A DNA stretch of 6,273 nt from Candidatus Poseidoniaceae archaeon (GTDB lineage: Archaea > Thermoplasmatota > Poseidoniia > Poseidoniales > Poseidoniaceae), in contig DUJC01000106.1 of NCBI GenBank assembly GCA_013330015.1, forward strand, positions 1 through 6,273, written 5' to 3'. Shown here piece after piece: positions 1-6,120 of this stretch (position 1 is the first letter of the stretch; every line of letters begins with the position of its first letter). The translations under genes were made by a program, and so were the position numbers. The notes under the pieces were generated by a model that was given only the letters and a program-made list of their open reading frames with translations, was not told the DNA's origin and did no database searches.

Positions 1-537
1 CATGGTTTGAGCAACAGCCTCGTACGTCAATGTACCTGATTTTGAAACGATACCAATCCGTCCTTTAGCGTGAATGTGTCCAGGCATAATTCCAATCTTA
101 GCCCCACCGTTCTCGCCAGGGGTGATGATGCCTGGACAATTCGGTCCAATCAATCGCACACCTGGGCGATTCTCGACGAACGCAACGGCCTTGACCATGT
201 CAAGGGTTGGAATGCCTTCCGTAATGCAAACAACAACACCTTCGCCTTTGATTTGGTCGAAAGCATCAGCAGCCTCCATGATGGCTTCACCAGCGAATGG
301 TGGTGGAACGTAAATGACGGTTGCATCAGCATCCGTTGCCTCAATCGCTTCAAACATTGAGTTCCAAACTGGGAAATCTTTTCCTTGGAGTTCAACGGTT
401 TGGCCGCCCTTTCCGGGCGTACAGCCTCCAACGATGTGAGTCCCGTATTCGACCATCTTGTCGGCATGGAACATGCCTTGCTTTCCTGTGATTCCTTGTA
501 CCAATACCTTTGCGTTTTCTTCGATCCAGATTCCCAT
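1..537 (-). CDS. sucD: Succinyl-CoA synthetase alpha subunit (partial, N-terminal 179 residues)
   Basis: Alpha subunit of succinate-CoA ligase, the citric-acid-cycle enzyme that interconverts succinyl-CoA and succinate with substrate-level nucleotide phosphorylation. It is a cytoplasmic partner of the SucC encoded just upstream. The reading frame runs from ATG at 537 off the left edge. It shows the CoA-binding Rossmann signature QGITGKQG (about residues 14-21), TPGKGG (40-45), YVPPPFAG (76-83), GPNCPG (131-136) and SKSGTLTYE (165-173), all typical of SucD. The family is usually about 290 residues, so the phospho-histidine and the C-terminal flavodoxin-like domain lie outside the window. Compared from memory with E. 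coli SucD, a three-residue insertion sits in the [11 protein letters not shown] segment. The start is fixed by a strong ribosome binding site and by the one-base TGATG overlap with the sucC stop. The identification is firm. Confidence 0.96.
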   Translation of the reverse strand, partial: MGIWIEENAKVLVQGITGKQGMFHADKMVEYGTHIVGGCTPGKGGQTVELQGKDFPVWNSMFEAIEATDADATVIYVPPPFAGEAIMEAADAFDQIKGEGVVVCITEGIPTLDMVKAVAFVENRPGVRLIGPNCPGIITPGENGGAKIGIMPGHIHAKGRIGIVSKSGTLTYEAVAQTM

Positions 538-1745
538 CAGGCCTCACCTCCAATCAATTGTACAATCTTCTGCGCACCATCTGTCAAGTCATCAGCAGGA
601 TGGATGTTGAGTGTAGAAGTAGCAAGAATTGCCTTGCCTTCATCCACGTTGGTTCCTGCTAGTCGAACAACGAGTGGAACATTGAGGTCCAGCGCTTCAG
701 TTGCAGCAATCACACCACGAGCAATGATGTCGCAGCGCATGATTCCACCAAAGATGTTGACGAGGATGCCTTTGACGTTGGGATCTTCAAGAATGATCGA
801 AAACGCCGTCTTCACTTGTTCCTCGTTGGCTCCACCACCAACGTCAAGGAAGTTAGCAGGTTCTCCCCCATACAACTTGATGACGTCCATGGTGGCCATG
901 GCAAGACCTGCTCCATTGACTAGACAGCCGATGTTGCCATCGAGTTTGACATAGGAGAGGCCTGTTTCCTTTGCTCGGATTTCAACATCCTCTTCTTCAG
1001 AGAGGTCGCGTAGGTCGTCCCAATTCTTGTGACGGAATTCTGCGTTCTCATCGAAGCTGACTTTGGCATCCAAAGCAACCATCTCATCATCGCCTGTTCG
1101 CACCAATGGGTTGATTTCGACCATTGCACAGTCCTCTTGAACGAACAGTGCATAGAGCGAACGAAGCATCTTTGCAAACGACTTATGTGCTGCACCGGAG
1201 AGTCCGAGTGCAAGACCAAGATCACGAACTTGGTAACCCATCAGACCTACATTGGGGTCAACGTTGACTTTGTGCAACAATTCTGGAGTTTCCTCAGCGA
1301 CCTCTTCGATGTCCATCCCACCTTCCGTTGATGCCATGATGAGAACTGATTTCTCTTCACGGTCGACTAGCAAGGCAAGATAATACTCGTGAGCAATATC
1401 GCATCCTGATTCAACGTATAGATGGTTGACAAGTTTACCTTCGTCACCGGTTTGCTTGGTCACAAGGACGTGTCCCAAAATATTGGTAGCGTAGGTTTCA
1501 ACATCCTCTCGAGAAAAAGCGATTTTTACACCACCTTCCATCAGGAGATCTCCTGAGTTTGGACAGTAGAGATTTCCTTTTCCTCGGCCACCTGCATGGA
1601 TTTGAGATTTGACTGCAACAACCTTTGACTGAAGCGTATCATAGGCCTGAAGTGCATCTGCAACGCTTGTGCAGTGGACGCCATCGAGGACCTTTACGCC
1701 ATGGGCTTTGAACAGAGCTTTACCTTGGTATTCGTGGATGTTCAT
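537..1745 (-). CDS. sucC: Succinyl-CoA synthetase (ADP/GDP-forming) beta subunit
   Basis: Complete 402-residue beta subunit of succinate-CoA ligase, which carries the nucleotide-binding ATP-grasp fold and pairs with SucD. Landmarks are the N-terminus MNIHEYQGK, the nucleotide-binding K46 and HAGGRGK (50-56), [19 protein letters not shown] (137-155), VEINPL (209-214), DAK (226-228), [12 protein letters not shown] (276-287), NFLDVGGGA (298-306), [11 protein letters not shown] (329-339) and [13 protein letters not shown] (359-371). N212 and D226 have the same 14-residue spacing as the Mg-binding pair of the E. coli enzyme. Against the 388-residue E. coli protein (recalled) the extra length is mostly an insertion of about 13 residues directly after HAGGRGK (about 57-70). 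The stop overlaps the sucD start by one base, so the two are one transcription unit. ATG 1745 is supported by a GGTGAT ribosome binding site and by the conserved N-terminus. Whether ADP or GDP is preferred cannot be told. Confidence 0.97.
   Translation of the reverse strand: MNIHEYQGKALFKAHGVKVLDGVHCTSVADALQAYDTLQSKVVAVKSQIHAGGRGKGNLYCPNSGDLLMEGGVKIAFSREDVETYATNILGHVLVTKQTGDEGKLVNHLYVESGCDIAHEYYLALLVDREEKSVLIMASTEGGMDIEEVAEETPELLHKVNVDPNVGLMGYQVRDLGLALGLSGAAHKSFAKMLRSLYALFVQEDCAMVEINPLVRTGDDEMVALDAKVSFDENAEFRHKNWDDLRDLSEEEDVEIRAKETGLSYVKLDGNIGCLVNGAGLAMATMDVIKLYGGEPANFLDVGGGANEEQVKTAFSIILEDPNVKGILVNIFGGIMRCDIIARGVIAATEALDLNVPLVVRLAGTNVDEGKAILATSTLNIHPADDLTDGAQKIVQLIGGEA
544..551 (-). promoter_or_regulatory. 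Strong Shine-Dalgarno site for sucD
   Basis: Read on the minus strand this is GGAGGTGA, a full-length match to the canonical anti-Shine-Dalgarno complement, six bases before the sucD ATG at 537. It lies inside the last codons of sucC. It fixes the sucD start and suggests sucD has its own strong initiation in addition to coupling with sucC termination. Confidence 0.85.
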
Positions 1746-1860
1746 TGTATCACCAAATGCTCCGAGAGAAAGAACGTCTTTGAACTGTGCGGCTACGTTG
1801 TCTCAATCATCCAAACCACCAACACTACAAGTTGAAAAGCGAAAACAGTGCGCATTAAGC
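1746..1860. promoter_or_regulatory. Divergent intergenic region between sucCD and the sugar-nucleotide/tpiA operon
   Basis: These 115 bases separate the outward-facing sucC and nucleotidyltransferase genes, so both promoters should lie here or slightly inside the genes. I see no convincing archaeal TATA box (TTTATA-like) for either direction. For the plus-strand gene the only AT-rich block at roughly the right distance for a leaderless start is TTGAAAAG at 1832-1839, about 25 bases before ATG 1861, and it is a weak match. No ribosome binding site precedes ATG 1861. No clear operator-like palindrome was found. Confidence 0.4.
1749..1754 (-). promoter_or_regulatory. Shine-Dalgarno site for sucC
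   Basis: The minus strand reads GGTGAT, with its GGTG core five bases from the ATG at 1745. It supports the chosen start and implies that the sucCD mRNA has a 5' leader rather than being leaderless. Confidence 0.65.
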
Positions 1861-2865
1861 ATGCAGGTCGTGGTATTGGCGGGAGGTTTCGGCACACGAC
1901 TGCGTCCTTGGACCTATGAAATTCCAAAACCAATTCTACCAATGTTGGACAAAACACTCCTCGAACACGTTGTGGAAGTTGTACCGAGCGACAAAGTCGA
2001 CGAGGTTGTAGTAGCGGGTGGATACAAAATTGATGATATTGAAGCATACTTCAAAGAGGCGGATGTCTCTTACGATGTTCGAATCGTCAGAGAAACAGAA
2101 CCCCTCGGAACAGGAGGTGCACTTGGTAATTGCAGAGACGTTGTCTCAGGGCAATTCGTCTGCCTGAATGGTGATATCATCTCATCCTTGGACATGCAGG
2201 TTGGACTTGACTTGCATCAAAAAAACAGAGGCATTGGAACACTGGCACTTTGGGAAGTTCAAGACCCAACACCATTTGGAATCGTAGGTCTTGATGATGA
2301 TCAACGCATCACGCAATTCAAAGAAAAACCTGCTCCACAAGAAGTCTTTTCAAATCTCATCAATGCTGGATCATATGTGTTCGAAGACGACATCTTCGAC
2401 TACATTCCCTTAGGACGGAGTTCCCTCGAGCGCGAGGTCTTCCCCGTTCTTGCTGAAGAACGTAAGCTCAACGGTTTCTCCTTTGATGGCTATTTCATTG
2501 ATGCAGGAACCCCAAAGAGCTGGTCTCTCGGGGTCGAGGCAAGCATTGCACATGAACGATGGAAAGGCGGCAAGCGGATTGATTCCAACTGGCATGCAGA
2601 TGATTCCGTCAATATCCATGGTGATAGCAAGGTCGAGAACAGTATGCTCTCAACAGGAGCATCGATCACGTCTGCTCAACTCTCCAAATGCAGCCTTCTC
2701 AACAACGTTCAAGTCGGAAGCAATTCGAAACTTAATGAAACACTCATAGGAAGAAACTCGACAATTGGAAAGAACTGTACATTGGACAGCGTGGTTGTTG
2801 ATCACGATTCGATTGTTCCAGACAATACTGTTCTTTCCTGTGCACAATGGCCGCTTATCGAGTGA
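1861..2865 (+). CDS. Sugar-1-phosphate nucleotidyltransferase with C-terminal left-handed beta-helix
   Basis: A 334-residue enzyme of the NTP_transferase family (GlmU/RmlA/mannose-1-phosphate guanylyltransferase type). It would join a nucleoside triphosphate and a sugar-1-phosphate into an NDP-sugar plus pyrophosphate in the cytoplasm. The nucleotide-binding signature LAGGFGTRLRPWTYEIPKP spans residues 6-24. It is followed by PLGTGGALGN (81-90), the metal-binding NGD (103-105), TPFGIV (137-142), FKEKP (153-157), NAGSYVF (168-174) and FIDAGTPKSW (212-221). Residues from about 245 to 330 (NIHGDSKVENS through GRNSTIGKNCTLDS) have the hexapeptide rhythm of a left-handed beta-helix. In this family that part serves in oligomerisation or a second activity. 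Base and sugar specificity cannot be read from sequence; GDP-mannose or dTDP/UDP-glucose synthesis are the main options. The frame stays open upstream to 1669, but that part is antisense to sucC, and ATG 1861 directly opens the conserved beta-strand. It is the first gene of a likely three-gene operon. Confidence 0.92.
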   Translation: MQVVVLAGGFGTRLRPWTYEIPKPILPMLDKTLLEHVVEVVPSDKVDEVVVAGGYKIDDIEAYFKEADVSYDVRIVRETEPLGTGGALGNCRDVVSGQFVCLNGDIISSLDMQVGLDLHQKNRGIGTLALWEVQDPTPFGIVGLDDDQRITQFKEKPAPQEVFSNLINAGSYVFEDDIFDYIPLGRSSLEREVFPVLAEERKLNGFSFDGYFIDAGTPKSWSLGVEASIAHERWKGGKRIDSNWHADDSVNIHGDSKVENSMLSTGASITSAQLSKCSLLNNVQVGSNSKLNETLIGRNSTIGKNCTLDSVVVDHDSIVPDNTVLSCAQWPLIE

Positions 2866-2892
2866 TAGAACGGAAGATATCAAGAAGAATTA

Positions 2893-3576
2893 ATGCGTGG
2901 GATTATTATGCAGCCCCTCATTGTAGTCAATTTCAAAACCTATGCGACGGCCATGGGTCAGAGGGCAGTCGATTTGGCACAAGCGATGGAACGAGCATCC
3001 AAGGACCATGTTAGGATGATTGCTGTCGTATCTGCCTTTGACCTCCATTCAGTCAAACAAGCCGCACCATCCTTGGAAGTGTGGAGTCAGCATCTCGACC
3101 CAGTTGGACAAGGTTCATTCACAGGTTGGCTCCAACCTGAAAACGCTATAGAAAGGGGTGCTCAAGGGACGATTATCAACCATGCGGAGCACAAAGTCGA
3201 CATCGAACATGTCCAGCAACTCATGCAGCAATTACCGGATGAGTTCCCGATGTGTGCTTGCGCAGCCGATGTTGATGAAGCGCATCAATTAGCAGAGCTT
3301 GGCCCTACATTCATTGCAGTTGAGCCACCTGAACTCATAGGCGGAGACGTTTCAGTGACAACAGCAGACCCTGCCATCGTTTCTGATACGGTCAATGCCG
3401 TTCGTGCGATTAATCCTCACGTTCGCGTCCTTTGTGGCGCTGGTGTGAAGGATGGAAAGGACGTTAAAACCGCTGTTGAACTTGGTGCACATGGCGTCTT
3501 GCTCGCCTCTGGTGTGACCAAAGCGAGTGATGTCGATGTCGTGCTTGCTGACCTTGTCGCTGGCTTGGAAAACTGA
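2893..3576 (+). CDS. tpiA: Triosephosphate isomerase, archaeal type
   Basis: Interconverts dihydroxyacetone phosphate and glyceraldehyde-3-phosphate in glycolysis/gluconeogenesis. The 227-residue product matches the short archaeal TIM class rather than the roughly 250-residue bacterial/eukaryal one. It has NFKTY with N13 and catalytic-site K15, QHLDP (66-70), NHAEH (96-100) with the electrophile H97, AVEPPELIG (142-150) with catalytic base E144, and the phosphate-binding region LCGAGVKDGKDV (180-191) and GVLLASGVTKA (201-211). The loop-6 segment reads ELIGGDVSV, whereas the archaeal versions I recall have ELIGTG; the catalytic Glu is intact. It starts 27 bases after the nucleotidyltransferase stop and ends 12 bases before the next gene, so it is probably an operon member. 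ATG 2893 and ATG 2908 are both possible. The second gives MQPLIVVNFK and would still include all conserved residues. Neither has a strong ribosome binding site. Confidence 0.95.
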   Translation: MRGIIMQPLIVVNFKTYATAMGQRAVDLAQAMERASKDHVRMIAVVSAFDLHSVKQAAPSLEVWSQHLDPVGQGSFTGWLQPENAIERGAQGTIINHAEHKVDIEHVQQLMQQLPDEFPMCACAADVDEAHQLAELGPTFIAVEPPELIGGDVSVTTADPAIVSDTVNAVRAINPHVRVLCGAGVKDGKDVKTAVELGAHGVLLASGVTKASDVDVVLADLVAGLEN

Positions 3577-3588
3577 GGGGTTGAACAA

Positions 3589-4896
3589 ATGGCTCGCAAA
3601 ACGAAACGCAAGCCTGTTCGGATTGCACATGAGTTGTCCAGAACTCGTCGTAAGGCCATCGAAAAGGCCCTACAGGAGCACCAAATCGAAGATCGTGCTG
3701 AATGGGATCGAAATTCGGAATGGGGCGATTATCGCTTCTACCGAAAACTGGTGAAAAGAGGAACCATTCGAACGATTGAACTTCCATTGCTCGAAGTCAC
3801 CATCGGCGACCCATGGTCAACTTCTGTGACCATCATTCACGGCAAGCGCCCAGGTCCTACAATCACCATTCTTGGAGGCATGCATGGAGATGAACTGACT
3901 GGTCCTTCTGCTTGTACGCATTTGTTGAGTACGGCATTTACCGACCAAGAAAGGCCACTCGACCCAGAAACATTGGCAGGTACCATTCGAATCGTCCCCG
4001 TTGTGAACATGCCGGGTTACCGATCAAAATCGAGATATTTCCCCGATGGAAGAGATTTGAATCGAAATTTCCCCGGCAACTCAAAGGGCTCATCGACTCG
4101 AAGAGTTGCTGCTCAAGTATGGAAATATCTCGTCGAAGATTCGGATGCAATCATTGACTTACATAGCGCAGGAAAAGGGCGTTCAAACATGCCTCAACTT
4201 CGAGTTGACCTCGCTCATGCTGGTTCAAACATCCTTGCTAAGGCATTTGGAATCGAAATTCTCCTCGATTCGAAACCGCCGAAAGGATCGCTTCGCAACA
4301 ATGCAAATTTGGAGGACATTCCAGCCATAACTTACGAAGGTGGAGGAGCAAACTGGCTTGATCAAGCATCGGTGAAAGTTGCTGTTCATGGCGTCATGAA
4401 CGTTCTTCGAAAACTCAAGATGGTTCCAGGAAAGCCACACAGACCTCGGTTCAGAATGCTTGCAAGTGGGTCAACATGGCTCAGAGCTGGTGAAGGGGGT
4501 CTCCTCGACTTGTTTGTTGATAGTGGTTCAATTATGAAGGAGGGAGACGTCGTTGCCCGTATATCCGACCCAGCCACACCTGGCCTATCTGTCGATATCC
4601 TTGCCCCAGAAGATGGACTCATGATTTGTATTGCGACCAACCCATTCGTAGCAGCAGGTATGCCGGTTGGTCATTTCCTGCCCGTTTCGAAACACATGTC
4701 TCTTCTTGAAGAGCAAGTCGATGGATTTGGCCGTTTCATCACACAAGGATCTCTTGATGAGCCTGTATGGCGAGAAGAAGAGGAAATCGAAGTCGAAGTT
4801 CGTGGCGAATGGGATGGTGGAAGTGTCGACAGTGGATGGCTTGAAGCAACACTGGAAGAAGTCAATCGAGAAGACAACACGGAAGAGGAAGCATGA
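3589..4896 (+). CDS. Zinc-dependent hydrolase of the succinylglutamate desuccinylase/aspartoacylase family
   Basis: A 435-residue member of the AstE/AspA branch of M14-like zinc carboxypeptidase folds, enzymes that hydrolyse N-acyl amino acids or related amide bonds. Zinc ligands and active-site residues are visible: GGMHGDE (96-102, H99 and E102), DGRDLNRNFPG (153-163, substrate-binding Arg/Asn), DLHS (190-193, third ligand H192) and ITYEGGG (247-253, probable catalytic E250). Residues about 288-365 form the usual C-terminal beta-barrel-like part, with AGEGG (300-304) and APEDG (339-343). There is a basic N-terminal extension (11 Lys/Arg in residues 1-30) and an acidic tail (19 Asp/Glu against 3 Arg in 388-435). 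No signal peptide or membrane segment is seen, so it is probably cytoplasmic. ATG 3589 follows the tpiA stop by 12 bases, with a GAGGGG stretch overlapping that stop. The substrate is unknown. Relatives often accompany RimK-like ligases, but none is present here. Confidence 0.88.
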   Translation: MARKTKRKPVRIAHELSRTRRKAIEKALQEHQIEDRAEWDRNSEWGDYRFYRKLVKRGTIRTIELPLLEVTIGDPWSTSVTIIHGKRPGPTITILGGMHGDELTGPSACTHLLSTAFTDQERPLDPETLAGTIRIVPVVNMPGYRSKSRYFPDGRDLNRNFPGNSKGSSTRRVAAQVWKYLVEDSDAIIDLHSAGKGRSNMPQLRVDLAHAGSNILAKAFGIEILLDSKPPKGSLRNNANLEDIPAITYEGGGANWLDQASVKVAVHGVMNVLRKLKMVPGKPHRPRFRMLASGSTWLRAGEGGLLDLFVDSGSIMKEGDVVARISDPATPGLSVDILAPEDGLMICIATNPFVAAGMPVGHFLPVSKHMSLLEEQVDGFGRFITQGSLDEPVWREEEEIEVEVRGEWDGGSVDSGWLEATLEEVNREDNTEEEA

Positions 4897-4930
4897 GCAG
4901 AGGGTAGCGTTAGCACCGACCGACTGCAAC

Positions 4931-4982
4931 CCCATTGATTTGCTAATACTTGAGCAATGGGTGTTCGGATGAACCCTCTGAT
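4931..4982. repeat. Hairpin-forming intergenic repeat, left copy
   Basis: CCCATTG (4931-4937) can pair with CAATGGG (4955-4961). A competing pairing joins TTGCT (4940-4944) with AGCAA (4953-4957). The segment shares ordered blocks with the tandem repeat on the far side of the next gene: CCC, TTGCT, GAGCAAnGGG (4952-4961 against 6095-6104, nine of ten identical) and CCCTCTGAT (4974-4982 against 6108-6116, identical). Lying between two convergent genes, the hairpin might also help end transcription, but no T-run follows it on the plus strand. Confidence 0.6.
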
Positions 4983-4986
4983 TGAT

Positions 4987-5994
4987 TCATTCTTCATTGC
5001 GTAATGCATCAAGCAATTCTTCATACAATTCAAAATTTATTCTGACGGGCCCGCCACTCCTAATTCCGGGGCTTGACGAAGTACGGAAGTGATTGGATAG
5101 ATTTCCTCTGCTCTTTATTGTAAGATTCCCCCCCTCCTCTAATTTTTCAAGATGTATGAAATGAGGCCATGTTCTATTACCTGGGTTTAGTGAATCGTCT
5201 TCCTCAAAGAAAGTGGACAAATCGCTTGCTATGTCAATCGTATATGGGATCTTTACTTCATATTCTACCCATCGGAATACGTTGAGTGGATAATCTGGGT
5301 TATCGTCTAACCAATGACCTTTTTCCAATCCTAGTGTTCTTGTATTGACCATAAGGAACATCACTATGTCTCCTTTTCTTATTTTCAAATGATTTCTCAC
5401 ATTTTCTGCATTATTTCTAAAAGCCCAAAAGTGGATGTCACTTTTCTTTGACCTCAAATTCCTCATCCTGGAGTAATTGTAATTTGTTGTTGAGTCCTGT
5501 GAGCCTTTTGGCGATACAAGCCAGTATTGTCTACCAGCTTCTGAATCAAGACCTTTGGAAATAGCAGTGTCCATTGCTAAACTCATCGATCGCTTTCCAA
5601 GCCATCTTTGCCAATGTTGAAAGTCGATTTTATTCATCGTGATGTCTTTTTGTTTTTTATCTTCAACTAATGACACAATATGCCCTTTTTTCTCTCTTAG
5701 AAATCTTAACTGATCTTTACCATAAGGGCCACTGGATTGCCATTTCACTTCTATGGGCAAATCCGTTCCATCGGTAAAAAAAATCACTAAATCAGGTATT
5801 ACGTTATACTCCTCGTTGTTATCATTTACAGAAGTCATTTTCATTTCTGGAACGATTAGATTAATTTTTTTGGAATGACACCTCTCTGGCAGTAAACTAT
5901 TCGGGGATATATCCTCTAGCATTCCGTAATAACATTCTAACAAATATCTGTGCAGGAGTTTTTCTGAAAATGCATTCAAGTTAACTTCCTTCAT
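4987..5994 (-). CDS. Putative PD-(D/E)XK nuclease with C-terminal EVE/PUA-like domain (candidate modification-dependent restriction enzyme)
   Basis: I do not recognise this gene as a named family; the call rests on motifs in its 335 residues. Residues about 1-135 look like a PD-(D/E)XK nuclease core. N-terminal helix glutamates (E11, E20) are followed by IPDLVIFFTDGTDLPIEVKW, with P67-D68 and E82-V83-K84 on neighbouring strands, then Q95 in a following helix, resembling the QxxxY-like element. Residues about 156-285 resemble the EVE/PUA-like fold: YWLVSPKGS (157-165), W190 with FRNNAENVRNHLKIRKGDIVMF (192-213), FRWVEYEVKIP (240-250) and WPHFIHLE (276-283). EVE relatives bind modified bases and are found fused to nucleases in modification-dependent restriction systems, so cleavage of modified foreign DNA is the inferred role. 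No methyltransferase lies in the window, as expected of a type IV-like enzyme. Base composition is clearly AT-richer than its neighbours, hinting at transfer. ATG 5994 is chosen from a TATA-like box about 26 bases upstream. ATG 6012 or TTG 6039 (350 residues) are alternatives. The nuclease fold is likely; the biological role is tentative. Confidence 0.65.
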   Translation of the reverse strand: MKEVNLNAFSEKLLHRYLLECYYGMLEDISPNSLLPERCHSKKINLIVPEMKMTSVNDNNEEYNVIPDLVIFFTDGTDLPIEVKWQSSGPYGKDQLRFLREKKGHIVSLVEDKKQKDITMNKIDFQHWQRWLGKRSMSLAMDTAISKGLDSEAGRQYWLVSPKGSQDSTTNYNYSRMRNLRSKKSDIHFWAFRNNAENVRNHLKIRKGDIVMFLMVNTRTLGLEKGHWLDDNPDYPLNVFRWVEYEVKIPYTIDIASDLSTFFEEDDSLNPGNRTWPHFIHLEKLEEGGNLTIKSRGNLSNHFRTSSSPGIRSGGPVRINFELYEELLDALRNEE

Positions 5995-6017
5995 GGTTAA
6001 CCCCACAAGCATTGAAG

Positions 6018-6023
6018 ATATAA
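6018..6023 (-). promoter_or_regulatory. Candidate TATA box for the nuclease gene
   Basis: The minus strand reads TTATAT within CAAGTTATATCTTC. Its centre is about 26 bases upstream of ATG 5994, the usual distance from an archaeal TATA box to the transcription start. The mRNA would then begin at or next to the ATG (leaderless), which fits the absence of a convincing Shine-Dalgarno site there. This is inference from one short motif. Confidence 0.35.
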
Positions 6024-6035
6024 CTTGAAGGATTT

Positions 6036-6120
6036 GCAAAGGGGGGCCCTTTGCTTACCCCTCCAAGCAATGGGTACCCCTTGCTTACCCGTCAGAGCAA
6101 AGGGGGCCCCTCTGATCAGA
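6036..6120. repeat. Tandem palindromic repeat, about 30 bp, 2.7 copies
   Basis: Three units begin with GCAA at 6036, 6067 and 6097 (31, 30 and 24 bases). The block TTGCTTACCC recurs exactly at 6051-6060 and 6081-6090. Each unit has a self-complementary GC-rich centre that differs in sequence: GGGCCC (6044-6049), GGGTACCC (6072-6079) and GGGGCCCC (6103-6110). Unit 1 forms GCAAAGGG (6036-6043) with CCCTTTGC (6047-6054). Around unit 2, 6065-6086 is a near-perfect palindrome with one mismatched pair. Alternative hairpins join TTGCTT (6051-6056) to AAGCAA (6065-6070) and TTGCT (6081-6085) to AGCAA (6096-6100). The end, TCTGATCAGA (6111-6120), is a perfect 10-bp palindrome. The array sits immediately upstream of the nuclease gene's candidate promoter. 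Confidence 0.8.

Noticed and set aside
385..954. 189-codon open frame on the plus strand
   Set aside because: Entirely antisense to the unmistakable sucD/sucC coding sequence; its translation is Ser/Pro/Thr-rich with no recognisable motif.
1669..1860. Upstream extension of the nucleotidyltransferase frame
   Set aside because: It would overlap sucC antisense and add 64 residues before the conserved N-terminal strand, which begins at Met 1861.
4931..4961. Hairpin as a bacterial-type intrinsic terminator of the operon
   Set aside because: No U-rich tract follows the stem on the plus strand, and archaeal termination generally relies on T-runs; kept only as a repeat.
4667..4972. 101-codon open frame on the plus strand
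   Set aside because: Mostly a shifted frame inside the hydrolase gene, and Lys-rich because of the GAA/GAG-rich tail. Only its last part lies outside and is treated as a possible stub.
4671..5033. 120-codon open frame on the minus strand
   Set aside because: Low-complexity Ser-rich product that is antisense to the hydrolase gene and overlaps the nuclease 3' end in another frame.
6036..6120. Tandem repeats as a CRISPR array
   Set aside because: The units abut with no unique spacers, are palindromic and imperfect, and no cas gene is present.
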